NCBI GenBank assembly: GCA_041480065.1
Contig: JBGOZF010000016.1
Coordinates: 10,095-74,094, forward strand
From: Fen-999 sp041480065
GTDB taxonomy: Bacteria; Pseudomonadota; Gammaproteobacteria; Burkholderiales; Rhodocyclaceae
Direction: 5' to 3'
DNA: 64,000 nucleotides
Shown: positions 18,701 to 26,080 of the stretch, one piece after another
How positions within the stretch are numbered: position 1 is the stretch's first letter
How the letters are laid out: the number at the start of each line of letters is the position of its first letter
Position numbers and translations under genes: made by a program
The notes under the pieces: generated by a model
Seen by the model: the letters and a program-made list of their open reading frames with translations, nothing else
Told to the model about the DNA's origin: nothing
Database searches by the model: none

Positions 18701-21344
18701 GCAGCATCTCCTCCGGCTTGCGGAACAAGTCGACGATCAAGGCGCACGCGGAGGGAAGCAGCAGGACGCCGAGCACCGACAAGGTCCACCACCAGGCCGG
18801 TGACAGGACTGTCCATCCCAGCAACAACACGAACAGCAGCACCGCGGGGATCAGGCTGCGCCGCAGGTTATCCAGCAGCTTCCACTGCGACAGCATCGAG
18901 AGCGGATTGGTCTGACGTTGTCCGCCTTCGCCAGGCACGCGCCTGCGCAGCCAGCCCGCCAGTTGCCAGTCGCCGCGGATCCAGCGATGGCGGCGGCTCA
19001 CGTCGGCGCTGTAGCGGGCCGGGTAGTCCTCGAACAACTGTACATCGCTCAACAGCCCCGCCCGTGCGTAACAGCCCTCGATCAGGTCGTGGCTGAGGAT
19101 GCAATTCTCGGGAAAGCGGCCGCCGAGCGCTTGCTCGAACGCATCGACGTCGTAGATGCCCTTGCCGATGAACGAACCCTCGCCGAACAGGTCCTGGTAG
19201 ACATCCGAGATGGCCCGGGTATAGGGATCGATCCCCGGCTCGCCCCCGTACAGCCGCGCGTAGTGCGAGCGGTTGGTGCCCGGCAGGCTGATCGCAACCC
19301 GCGGCTGCAGGATGCCGTAGCCCTCGACTACACGCCGCTTTGCCTCGTCGAAGCGCGGACGATTCAACGGGTGCGCCATGGCGCCGGCAAACTGCCGGGC
19401 CGCGTCGCGCGGCAGTTGCGTATCGGTGTCCAGGGTGATGACGTACTTCACGTCGCACAGAGCCGCAGTGTCACCGACGACCAGCGAAAACCCACTCTCC
19501 GAAACGCCACGCAGCAACGCGTTCAAGTCCGCCAGCTTGCCGCGCTTGCGCTCGTAACCCATCCAGATCGCTTCCTTCGGGTTCCACTGCCGCGGGCGAT
19601 GGAAGAGGAAGAACATGTCGTCGCCGTCCTCGCCGATGCGGTATTTCTCGTTCAGTTCCTCTATCCTGGCCCGGGCCAGTTGCAGCAGCGGTTCATCCTC
19701 GGGCAGCGATTCCTCGTGAGCGTCCAGGAAATCCGTCAACAGGCCGAAGTGCAGGCGCGCATCGCGATTGGCCAGGAACCTGACTTCCAGCGCCTCGACC
19801 AGATCCTCGACGCCCGCAACGCTCCCAAGCATGGTGGGCACCACGACCAGCGTGCGCGATGTCCGCGGGATGCCTTCGGAGAAATCCATTCTGGGCAGTG
19901 GATGCGGCTTCACGAGAAGTGTCGCCAGCCAGTTGACCAGCGCCACGGCAAGCTGACTGGCGGCCAGCAGCGAGAGGACACCGATTGCCAGCAGCCCCAA
20001 GTCGGCGATCCCGGCGCCAAGCGCCTGCCCGACCAGGGTTGCGGTGACGATCGCCGTGATCAGCGCGATACCGCCGAGATACAGGAGCAAGGGCGAGCGC
20101 CCCGCTGATCTGCGCAAGGTCTTGAAGAGAGAATGTCGAACGTCCGCCGCCCGCTCGAGTTCCGGCAAACCTTTGTCGATCAGGTAGAAGCCCACGTGCC
20201 CGGCATACTCGGCGGTTGCCGCCCCGGCACGCGCCAGATCCAGCGCCTTGCGGGCAACGCCGACTTCATCCAGGCCCCCGGCCTTCGCTACCGCCTCCGT
20301 TGCATGGCGGTAGAGATCGCGGGTGGCAAAGTCCATCCGGCCATAGATGCCGCCCGGATCCTCAAGCAGCGTCTGCTCGACGACGCTCATGGTCTCGACG
20401 AACTTGCGCCAATCCATCGCCCCGAGAACCCGCAGACTGCCGATGCTGTTGCTGATGGAGACCTGGTCCGCAGCCTGCTGCTGGTTCTCCGACTGCACCA
20501 GTTGCTCGATGGTCTGGCCCGATTCGGACAGCCGCTGCTCGATCCAGGTCAGCGGCAGAGCCAGGGCGGGACCGCGCCCCTGCAAGCGGCGCACGAGTTC
20601 CGCGACGAAAGCGCCGACCATCGGCGGATCCGAGCGCGCCATGTCCGCGATCACCAGGATCAGGCTCTTCGGATCCTTCTCCGCAATCTCCGTCATCTCA
20701 TCCGCCCAGGAACCGGCCAGATTTCGCTCGGTCCAGTCGGCGGCGATGCGCACGCCGACGCGGCGGAGATTCTCGATGAGCGCCAACCGCAGCATGATCG
20801 GGATCGCCCACAGTTCGCCCAGTTTGAGGGCGGTGACGGTCTGGTAGGCGGTGACGAAGCGGCTGAGACTCTCGGTATCGACGCGGCCATCGCCATGGGC
20901 AACGGTTTCCAGGGCAATGTCATAGACGCGCGGGCGCCCGCTCGATGATCCAGAACGTCCGTTCTCCAGGCACGGCAGTTCCCGGCTGTAGCCCTTGGGC
21001 AAATGTCTCCGGGCGGTGCGGATCTGCTCTTCGATGAGATAGAAGTTGTCGAGCAGCCATTCCCCGGCCGGCGTGATCCGATGCTTCTCGGTGACCGCCG
21101 CCGTCAGCAGATTGCAGACGCCGACCAGGGCGCTTTCGTTCGCCGCCAGACGGCCCAGAAGCTGGTCCGGTGCGCGCCCCGCCGCAAGCTTGTGCGCCGC
21201 CGCGAGCGCCTTGCCGTGCTGCTCCATCTGATCGGCGCTGAACAACTCCGATCGCAACGGGGGCTCCTCGTCGGGCGACACCCGAGGCCACTGGCGGCTG
21301 CGCAACGCCGTCGTCCACTGGTGCAGATACGCGATGAACTTCAT
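12738..21344 (-). CDS. ndvB: Cyclic beta-glucan synthase, NdvB type (GT84 + glycoamylase-like + GH94)
   Basis: A ~2868-residue inner-membrane enzyme, of typical length for the family. It makes cyclic beta-1,2-linked glucans from UDP-glucose and releases them to the periplasm as osmoregulated glucan. The N-terminal ~420 residues are cytoplasmic, and membrane helices lie near 430-490 and 820-1010. Between these, the GT84 domain shows the donor motif VITLDTDTQ (~640) and a QxxRW-like HRWIRGDW (~790). The glycoamylase-like domain, which sets chain length, lies around 1250-1480 (GVPWGMSESAYNTVD). Two beta-sandwich plus GH94 phosphorylase-like modules follow, with the catalytic Asp in CSDDYLWLP (~2467) and GSGDWNDGMN (~2552); this part closes the ring. 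ATG 21344 is preferred over an in-frame TTG at 21356. No ribosome site is clear. Confidence 0.93.
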   Translation of the reverse strand: MKFIAYLHQWTTALRSRQWPRVSPDEEPPLRSELFSADQMEQHGKALAAAHKLAAGRAPDQLLGRLAANESALVGVCNLLTAAVTEKHRITPAGEWLLDNFYLIEEQIRTARRHLPKGYSRELPCLENGRSGSSSGRPRVYDIALETVAHGDGRVDTESLSRFVTAYQTVTALKLGELWAIPIMLRLALIENLRRVGVRIAADWTERNLAGSWADEMTEIAEKDPKSLILVIADMARSDPPMVGAFVAELVRRLQGRGPALALPLTWIEQRLSESGQTIEQLVQSENQQQAADQVSISNSIGSLRVLGAMDWRKFVETMSVVEQTLLEDPGGIYGRMDFATRDLYRHATEAVAKAGGLDEVGVARKALDLARAGAATAEYAGHVGFYLIDKGLPELERAADVRHSLFKTLRRSAGRSPLLLYLGGIALITAIVTATLVGQALGAGIADLGLLAIGVLSLLAASQLAVALVNWLATLLVKPHPLPRMDFSEGIPRTSRTLVVVPTMLGSVAGVEDLVEALEVRFLANRDARLHFGLLTDFLDAHEESLPEDEPLLQLARARIEELNEKYRIGEDGDDMFFLFHRPRQWNPKEAIWMGYERKRGKLADLNALLRGVSESGFSLVVGDTAALCDVKYVITLDTDTQLPRDAARQFAGAMAHPLNRPRFDEAKRRVVEGYGILQPRVAISLPGTNRSHYARLYGGEPGIDPYTRAISDVYQDLFGEGSFIGKGIYDVDAFEQALGGRFPENCILSHDLIEGCYARAGLLSDVQLFEDYPARYSADVSRRHRWIRGDWQLAGWLRRRVPGEGGQRQTNPLSMLSQWKLLDNLRRSLIPAVLLFVLLLGWTVLSPAWWWTLSVLGVLLLPSACALIVDLFRKPEEMLLRQHLAAIANSAAGRLVQVAFELACLPYEAVYSLDAIARTAWRTLVTRRRLLEWNPSGEADRASAGNGRGGLAASFRTMWAAPAIAAGTAVCLAVSLPAILMVAGPILVLWFASPIVAWWISRPLERRKAVLTTAQTRFLGTIARRTWAYFDTFVGPDDHWLPPDNYQEYRVAAVAHRTSPTNIGLALLANLSAYDFGYIPAAQLLLRTANTLRTMAGLERHRRHFYNWYDTQTLQPLSPHYVSTVDSGNLAGHLLTLRAGLLALADDRILRARLFAGLSDTLGIVADTMSLQDKPAGLMVELRNELELASATAPSTLAAARSCLERLAKGAAELVTRVDGREVEAYAWARALVRQIHEALDDLGFLAEQGEIDAIPTLRELAKAGNIRARERMSAIEDLALQAGDMARMDYDFLFDKARHLLTIGYNVSERRADASYYDLLASEARLCSFVAIAQGQLPQESWFAFGRLLTGTGGAPVLLSWSGSMFEYLMPLLVMPNYEHTLLDQTCKAAVARQIEYGSQRGVPWGMSESAYNTVDVHLNYQYRAFGVPGLGLKRGLADDLVVAPYASALALMVAPEAACLNLQRLAADGFLGKFGFFEAIDYTPARQRRGQSSTVVRAFMAHHQGMSLLALAYLLLDAPMQRRFQSDRLFQAVMLLLQERIPKATTLFSHTAQLSEVRGAWAAAETPIRVFNSPDTPIPEVQLLSNGRYHVMVTNAGGGYSRWKDLAVTRWREDGTCDNWGSFCYVREAASGEFWSTAHQPTLKRPESFEAIFSEGRAEFRRRDSVDDGDFDTHTDIVVSPEDDIELRRVRITNRSRQRRQIDVTSYAEVVIAPPAAEALHPAFSNLFVQTEILRERRAILCTRRPRSLSEQAPWMFHLMTANGGEIGEVSYETDRLRFIGRTGCTEAPLAMSQPAALSGTDGSVLDPIVAIRYSLTLDQEQSVTIDMVSGMAETRDMALGLVDKYQDRHLSDRVFELTWTHSQVVLRQLNATEADAQLYARLAGSVIYANAGLRADAAVLIKNRRGQSGLWGYAISGDLPIVLLQMGDATNIDLVRQLVQAHAYWRLKGLAVDLVIWNEEHAGYRQRLQDQIIGLIASGIEASVIDRPGGIFVRMAEQIPSEDRVLLQSVARAIIADGRGTLAEQLDQRALAEPRIPRLKPGRAHRPDVAPAVASPGRDLILGNGLGGFTPDGREYVIALAAGQATPAPWVNVLANPGFGTIVSESGAAYTWSENAHEFRLTPWHNDPVSDASGEAIYVRDEETGHVWSPTPLPARAAMPCVIRHGFGYSVFETRCGDICTELWIYVAMDAAVKFSVLKVRNESGRPRRLSTTGYVEWVLGDLRAKSAMHVATEIDAQTGALYARNPYSTEFSDRVAFFDVDDPARSVTGDRREFLGRNGTLQSPAAMKRSRLSGKVGAGLDPCAAIQVSFDLAEGQEREIVFRLGVGRNAEEAGRIVQRFRGALAARAALEAVWQYWNHTLGAVQVETPDQSINVLTNGWLLYQTLACRVWARSGYYQSGGAFGFRDQLQDVMALIHAEPGLVRKHLLLCASRQFQEGDVQHWWHPPSGRGVRTHCSDDYLWLPLAVCRYVTATRDTGVLDEPVHFLEGRPVNPEDDSYYDLPGRSAEPASLYQHCVRAIRHGLRFGEHRLPLIGSGDWNDGMNLVGMQGKGESVWLGFFLFAVLGQFGKVASAYGDTAFAELCVKEGARLRASIEQHGWDGEWYRRAYFDDGTPLGSADNEECRIDSISQSWSVLSGAGDELRSRVAMRSVDERLVRRDCALVQLLDPPFDKSSLDPGYIRGYVPGVRENGGQYTHGAVWAAMAFAALGERERAWELLTMINPVNHALSADAIAAYKVEPYVVAADVYARAPHIGRGGWSWYTGSAGWMYRLVVESLLGLRLDGDRLHLAPCLPADWPGLKIHYRYRETVYHIVVSQTRAGEDAPAAEMRLTVDGVEQPEMAIPLVDDQQQHFVAVACRPH

Positions 21345-21524
21345 GCGTGCGGTCAAGTCATGGATCCGTAGAACGTGCCGGCAGCCAACAGCGCACCGAT
21401 TCCCCGGTGCTGCAGGGCGACACTAACTGAAGCAGCAGCCCAATGTATTGCTGCCGAGGCGGAATGTCAGCGACAACGCCGCTGACCGCAAACGCGGAAC
21501 AGCGCTAGAACCCCCGGTTGGAGG

Positions 21525-21650
21525 TTAGCGTGGAACTATGGGAACGATATCGGAAGCGTGCTTCTTGGCTTGCTTTGCGGCCTTCTTTTCCTTGGGGGTC
21601 TTGAGGGCTTGTTTCTTTGCTTCCTTGCTGTTTTGTCGTTCCTTGCTCAT
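21525..21650 (-). CDS. 41-residue Lys-rich small protein
   Basis: A 41-residue, strongly basic protein that begins MSKERQNSKEAKKQALKT and ends DIVPIVPR, with Lys/Ala repeats like KKAAKQAKK. The ATG at 21650 has a GAGGAG ribosome site 8 bases upstream, a good sign for so short a gene. I recall similarly sized MSKER-type proteins annotated as hypothetical in betaproteobacteria. The composition suggests nucleic-acid or ribosome binding, but that is a guess. It is on the same strand as ndvB, 181 bases upstream. Confidence 0.7.
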   Translation of the reverse strand: MSKERQNSKEAKKQALKTPKEKKAAKQAKKHASDIVPIVPR

Positions 21651-21863
21651 GGTTATCACTCCTCATCGGCACCGGCGAATGCATGGCGCTCGGCCAGTAT
21701 AGGCTGATGCAACAGCTGCAACGGGGCAATCAGCAATATAGGTGCTTCTTCGATCGAAATCAAAATGGAAGAGGCGTGTTTCCGCAGCTCCCGTCGTCCA
21801 ACCCGGCTGACACGTCAATTCGGAGCCAATCGGCAGCGGCTTTTTGAAATACGGTCCAGGCGT

Positions 21864-22613
21864 TTAGCTCCGGCGCAAGTTCAACTTGACGTAAAGGCCG
21901 ACCAGCAGCGCGGCCAGCAGAAACCACTGTAGGGCGTAGGCTTGGTGGCGCTCGGGGGCGAGACCCGGCGGCCGCCACTGGCGCTTGTAGCCGTCGGGCG
22001 CGGTCGGGTCCAGGCGCAGCGTCCACGGTTCGAGGCTAAGGCCCAGGCGTTGCGACAGGTCTTCCGTGTCCACCTGCTGCACGCGCAGCAGGCCGGCGGC
22101 GCCGAGCAGAGCGTCCAGTTCCTGCCTGGCAAGAAAGCCGCGCGATGGCGGCGGTGCGCCAATGCCCTCCACCTCGGCTTCACGCTGATTGAGGTGTACA
22201 TCCGGTGCTGACTCCCGGCGCGGGTTGGCCGGCAGCCAGCCGCGGTTCACCAGCACGACGCTGGCGCTGTCCGCGATGCGCAGCGGCGTGAATACCCAGT
22301 AGCCCGCCTGGCCGTCCAGGACCTGGTTGTCGAGCAGGATCTGGTTGTCGGTGTCCCAGCGGCCTTGTATGGCGATATGGCGTCCGTACAGTTCGCCGGG
22401 ACTCGCATAGGGCAGATCGTGCGCGCTCAGTTGTAAGGGCGGCATGGTCGAGCGCTCTGTCCAGTCAGCCCGCAGAGCCGTCTTTTGCGCGGCACGCTGC
22501 AGTTGCCAGTTGCCGAGCGCCAGCAACAGGGGCAGCAGCAGCGCCGTCGCCAGCGTGACTGCCAGGCTGGGCCGGAAGGTCCATCCGTGCCGATGCAAGG
22601 TCGCCAGCATCAT
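21864..22613 (-). CDS. SURF1 family cytochrome oxidase assembly protein
   Basis: A 249-residue protein with one N-terminal membrane helix (~18-38), a periplasmic domain and a C-terminal helix (~225-243), the SURF1 layout. Family segments are visible: GNWQLQRAAQK near 35-45 and VLVNRGWLPANPRR near 120-133. SURF1 helps insert haem a into subunit I of aa3-type oxidases. It sits in the oxidase cluster but is separated from ctaE by the opposite-strand DUF2909 gene. Two adjacent ATG codons open it; the first is used. Confidence 0.92.
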   Translation of the reverse strand: MMLATLHRHGWTFRPSLAVTLATALLLPLLLALGNWQLQRAAQKTALRADWTERSTMPPLQLSAHDLPYASPGELYGRHIAIQGRWDTDNQILLDNQVLDGQAGYWVFTPLRIADSASVVLVNRGWLPANPRRESAPDVHLNQREAEVEGIGAPPPSRGFLARQELDALLGAAGLLRVQQVDTEDLSQRLGLSLEPWTLRLDPTAPDGYKRQWRPPGLAPERHQAYALQWFLLAALLVGLYVKLNLRRS

Positions 22614-22668
22614 TTTGCGTCCTCCATTCAGTGCCTATACTGAGTTCATCCCAAGCCGGTGGAGCGCC

Positions 22669-22890
22669 ATGCAAACGCCCCTGCTGATCAAGCTGGTCAT
22701 CGTCGTCGCTCTCGTCGCCATCGTCGTCAGCCTCGGCCTTGCACTGCTGAGGCTCCACCGCGAGCGGGGCCGCAGCACGGGCACGGTGAAGGCATTGACG
22801 GTTCGCATCGCCCTGTCGATCGCGCTCTTCCTGTTGTTGGTTCTCGGTTTCGTCACCGGCATCATCGTTCCCCACGGGATTGTGCCCTGA
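22669..22890 (+). CDS. Twin-transmembrane protein, DUF2909 family
   Basis: A 73-residue protein with two membrane helices (residues ~7-28 and ~46-68) joined by a basic loop (LHRERGRSTGTVK). This is the DUF2909 'twin transmembrane' family commonly found between ctaE and SURF1 genes in proteobacteria. The ATG at 22669 has GGAG directly upstream at 22661-22664. It is divergent from SURF1 and convergent with ctaE: its stop ends at 22890 and the ctaE stop begins at 22892. A role in oxidase assembly is suggested by context only. Confidence 0.82.
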   Translation: MQTPLLIKLVIVVALVAIVVSLGLALLRLHRERGRSTGTVKALTVRIALSIALFLLLVLGFVTGIIVPHGIVP

Positions 22891-22891
22891 G

Positions 22892-23764
22892 TCATAACAA
22901 GTACACGAAGATGAATAGCCCGAGCCAGACCACGTCCACGAAGTGCCAGTACCACGACACGGCCTCGAACGCAAAATGCCGGTCAGGCCCGAAGTGGCCG
23001 AGGATCGCGCGCACCAGGATTACGCTCAGCATGATGGCGCCGACGGTGACGTGCGCACCGTGAAAGCCAGTCAGCATGAAGAAGGTCGAGCCGTAGATAC
23101 CGGAGGTGAGGCGCAGATTGCTTAGCGTGTAGGCATCCCAGTACTCGTGGGCCTGCAGGCCGAGGAACAGCAGGCCCAGGGCTACGGTACAGGCAAGGCC
23201 GACGATCATCTGCTGGCGTCGCTCGCGCTTGAGGCCCCAGTGCGCCCAGGTCACCGTGGCACCCGACGAGAGCAGGATCGCGGTGTTCAACGCGGGAATG
23301 CCGAAGGCTTCCACGCCTTTCCTGGCGACAGTGAAGTGGCTGGCGTCGGGCAGATTAAGCAACGGCCAGGCGGCGACAAAAGACGGCCAAAGAATCTCGT
23401 GGGCAATGCCTTTGTCGCCGAGACCGCCCAGCCAGGGCACGGCGAAATAGCGGGCATAGAACAGGGCGCCGAAGAATCCGGCGAAGAACATCACTTCGGA
23501 CGCGATGAACCAGACCATGCCCCAGCGGAAGCTGACATCCACCTGGCCGTTGTACTTGCCGCCGAGGCTTTCGGCGACGACCCTGCCGAACCACCCGAAC
23601 AGCATGACGATGAAGATCAGGAGGCCGGCCGCCATTGCCAGGGCGCCGGCAGTGGTGAGCCCGTTGAGCAGGCCAGCGAAGCCCAGCACCAGCGTGAACA
23701 GCCCGATGGAACCGACCAGTGGCCAGTGGCTGGGATCGGGTACGTAGTAGTGGCCGTGGTTCAT
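22892..23764 (-). CDS. ctaE: Cytochrome c oxidase subunit III
   Basis: A 290-residue membrane protein with the seven-helix pattern of subunit III. It starts MNHGHYYVPDPSHWPLVG and has the family segments GMVWFIASEVMFFAGFFGALFYARY (~85-110, partly quoted) and GFHGAHVTVGAIML (~230-245). It belongs to the proton-pumping aa3 oxidase and stabilises subunit I. It is the last gene of the ctaC-ctaD-small-ctaG-ctaE run and starts 13 bases after ctaG. Confidence 0.96.
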   Translation of the reverse strand: MNHGHYYVPDPSHWPLVGSIGLFTLVLGFAGLLNGLTTAGALAMAAGLLIFIVMLFGWFGRVVAESLGGKYNGQVDVSFRWGMVWFIASEVMFFAGFFGALFYARYFAVPWLGGLGDKGIAHEILWPSFVAAWPLLNLPDASHFTVARKGVEAFGIPALNTAILLSSGATVTWAHWGLKRERRQQMIVGLACTVALGLLFLGLQAHEYWDAYTLSNLRLTSGIYGSTFFMLTGFHGAHVTVGAIMLSVILVRAILGHFGPDRHFAFEAVSWYWHFVDVVWLGLFIFVYLL

Positions 23765-23777
23765 GGCGGCTGGCCTT

Positions 23778-24371
23778 TCAGGAATCGCCGGCGCCTCGAT
23801 CGACGGCAGCGCGGATCGTCGGCACGTTGAAGAATGTGTAGGCCAGCGTCAGGGTGCCGATCTCGGGTGGCAGGTCGGCATCGACGACGAACTGCACCGG
23901 CATGGTCTTGCTCTCGCCCGGTGCGAGCGGCTGCCGGGTGAAGCAGAAGCATTCGATCTTGTGGAAATAGGGTGCCGCCTGGTTGGGCGTGACACTGGGC
24001 ACGGCCTGGCCGGTGATCGGCATGCCGCTGATATTGCGGGCATGGAAGGTCGCGAGTACGACCTGCCCCGGGCGGACCTGGATACGCTCGACATCGGGGT
24101 GGAACTCCCAGGGCAGGCTGGCCGAGGTGGCGGCGACGAATTCGACGGTGACCAGCCGACTGGCATCGACGCGCCGCGCACGCGCGGCGCTGCTGCCGAT
24201 GCGGGTCGTGGTGCCGTTTAGCCCCGTGAACTGGCACACCACCTGGTAGATAGGCACCAGGGCGTAGCCGAAGCTGAACATCAGCAGCGCGACCAGCGCC
24301 AGCCGCCAGCCAAGCCGGTGGGAGCGCACTTCGGCGTCGATGTCGATGTCGGGGGGCAGCGGCGGACTCAT
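23778..24371 (-). CDS. ctaG: Cytochrome c oxidase assembly protein CtaG (Cox11 type)
   Basis: A 197-residue protein with one N-terminal helix (~22-40) and a periplasmic immunoglobulin-like domain. The copper-binding CFCF motif lies at 141-144, and C46 just after the helix is the third conserved Cys. CtaG delivers copper to the CuB site of subunit I. Its ATG overlaps the stop of the 43-residue gene upstream (ATGA). Confidence 0.95.
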   Translation of the reverse strand: MSPPLPPDIDIDAEVRSHRLGWRLALVALLMFSFGYALVPIYQVVCQFTGLNGTTTRIGSSAARARRVDASRLVTVEFVAATSASLPWEFHPDVERIQVRPGQVVLATFHARNISGMPITGQAVPSVTPNQAAPYFHKIECFCFTRQPLAPGESKTMPVQFVVDADLPPEIGTLTLAYTFFNVPTIRAAVDRGAGDS

Positions 24372-24499
24372 GGTAGCAACACGTAATACGCGTAGATGCC
24401 GAGGTAGCAGGCCAGGGCGACGGCGGCGAGGATCAAGGCAGTGCGAACGTTTGTCCGGCGTCGCGGGTCTAGGGACGGCGTCATGGCGGCGGGGTTCAT
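24368..24499 (-). CDS. Cytochrome oxidase small assembly protein (43 aa)
   Basis: A 43-residue protein with a basic N-terminus (LDPRRRTNVRT) and one membrane helix (residues ~19-41). Its ATG at 24499 overlaps the ctaD stop and its own stop overlaps the ctaG start, both as ATGA, so it is fully built into the operon. Small single-helix proteins at this position between ctaD and ctaG are common in betaproteobacteria and are annotated as oxidase small assembly proteins. An internal ATG at 24484 is an alternative start. Confidence 0.85.
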   Translation of the reverse strand: MNPAAMTPSLDPRRRTNVRTALILAAVALACYLGIYAYYVLLP

Positions 24500-26070
24500 G
24501 GCACGTCCGGGGCTTCGGTGAAGCTGTGGTAGGGCGGCGGCGACGGTAGCGTCCACTCGAGGCCCTGTGCGCCTTCCCATACTTGGTCGCTGGCTATGGC
24601 GCCACTGCGAACGGTGCTGATGACGAGGTAGAGGAAGATCAGCTGGCTGGCGCCGAAGACAAAGCCGCCGATGCTCGACACCATGTTCCAGCCGGCGAAC
24701 TGGGTCGCGTAATCGGGAATGCGCCGCGGCATGCCGGCGAGGCCAAGGAAATGCTGCGGGAAGAACAGCACGTTGACCGAGATCGCCGACAGCCAGAAGT
24801 GCAGCTTGCCCAGGCCCTCGTTGTACATGTGACCGGTCCATTTCGGCAGCCAGAAATAGACGGCGGCAATGATGGCGAACAGCGCGCCGGTGACCAGCAC
24901 GTAGTGGAAATGGGCGACGACGAAATAGGTATCCTGGTACTGGAAGTCGACCGGCGCCAGGCCGAGCATGAGTCCGGAAAAGCCGCCGATGCTGAACAGG
25001 ACGATGAATGCCAGCGCCCACAGCATCGGCGTCTCGAAGCTGAGTGAGCCTCGCCACATGGTGGCGACCCAGTTGAACACCTTGACGCCGGTGGGCACCG
25101 AGATGAGGATGGTCGAGTACATGAAGAACAATTCGCCGGCCAGCGGCATGCCGACCGTAAACATGTGGTGGGCCCAGACGATGAACGAGAGCAGGGCGAT
25201 GCATACCACCGCGTAGATCATCGAGCGGTAGCCGAACAGCGGTTTCCTGGCGAAGGTGGGCACGATCTGCGAGACGATGCCGAAGGCCGGCAGGATCATG
25301 ATGTACACCTCGGGGTGGCCGAAGAACCAGAACACGTGCTGGAACATCACCGGGTCGCCGCCACCGGCGGCGTTAAAGAAGCTGGTGCCGAAATACTTGT
25401 CGGTCAGCAGCATGGTCACCACGCCGGCCAGCACCGGCATGGCGGCGATGAGCAGGAAAGCGGTGATGATCCATGTCCACACGAACAGCGGCAGCTTGAA
25501 GAAGCTCATGCCCGGCGCGCGCATGTTGAACACCGTGGTGATGATGTTGATGGCGCCCATCACCGAGGAAATGCCCATCAGGTGGATGGCGAAGATCAGG
25601 AATGGGAAGGCGGCACCGGTCTGGAAGATCAGCGGCGGGTACATGGTCCAGCCGCCGGCCGGTGGTCCGCCGGGCAGGAACCATGTCGACAGCAGAAGCG
25701 TGAAGGCGAACGGCAGCAGCCAGAAACTCCAGTTGTTGAGCCGGGGCAGCGCCATGTCTGGCGCGCCGATCATCATCGGGATCATCCAGTTCGCCAGCCC
25801 CACGAACGCGGGCATGATGGCGCCGAAGATCATCACCAGCGCGTGCATGGTGGTCATCTGATTGTAGGTGAGCGGTTCGACGAACTGCAGGCCCGGCTGG
25901 AACAGCTCGGCACGAATAACCATGGCGAAGCTGCCGCCGGTGAGCAGCATCAGCCCGGAGAAGCACAGGTAGAGGGTGCCGATGTCCTTGTGGTTGGTGG
26001 TGAACAGCCAGCGCGCCAGACCGCCGCGCGGTGCATGGTGTTGGTCGTGAGTCAATGCGATGTCGGCCAT
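24496..26070 (-). CDS. ctaD: Cytochrome c oxidase subunit I
   Basis: A 524-residue haem-copper oxidase subunit I with twelve helices. Diagnostic segments include WFFGHPEVYIMILPAFG (CuB His and the cross-linked Tyr), WAHHMFTVGM (CuB His pair) and VAHFHYVLVTGALFA (haem ligands). It reduces oxygen to water and pumps protons. It starts 10 bases after ctaC and ends in an ATGA overlap with the small protein gene. Confidence 0.97.
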   Translation of the reverse strand: MADIALTHDQHHAPRGGLARWLFTTNHKDIGTLYLCFSGLMLLTGGSFAMVIRAELFQPGLQFVEPLTYNQMTTMHALVMIFGAIMPAFVGLANWMIPMMIGAPDMALPRLNNWSFWLLPFAFTLLLSTWFLPGGPPAGGWTMYPPLIFQTGAAFPFLIFAIHLMGISSVMGAINIITTVFNMRAPGMSFFKLPLFVWTWIITAFLLIAAMPVLAGVVTMLLTDKYFGTSFFNAAGGGDPVMFQHVFWFFGHPEVYIMILPAFGIVSQIVPTFARKPLFGYRSMIYAVVCIALLSFIVWAHHMFTVGMPLAGELFFMYSTILISVPTGVKVFNWVATMWRGSLSFETPMLWALAFIVLFSIGGFSGLMLGLAPVDFQYQDTYFVVAHFHYVLVTGALFAIIAAVYFWLPKWTGHMYNEGLGKLHFWLSAISVNVLFFPQHFLGLAGMPRRIPDYATQFAGWNMVSSIGGFVFGASQLIFLYLVISTVRSGAIASDQVWEGAQGLEWTLPSPPPYHSFTEAPDVP

Positions 26071-26080
26071 GGTTTGTCTC

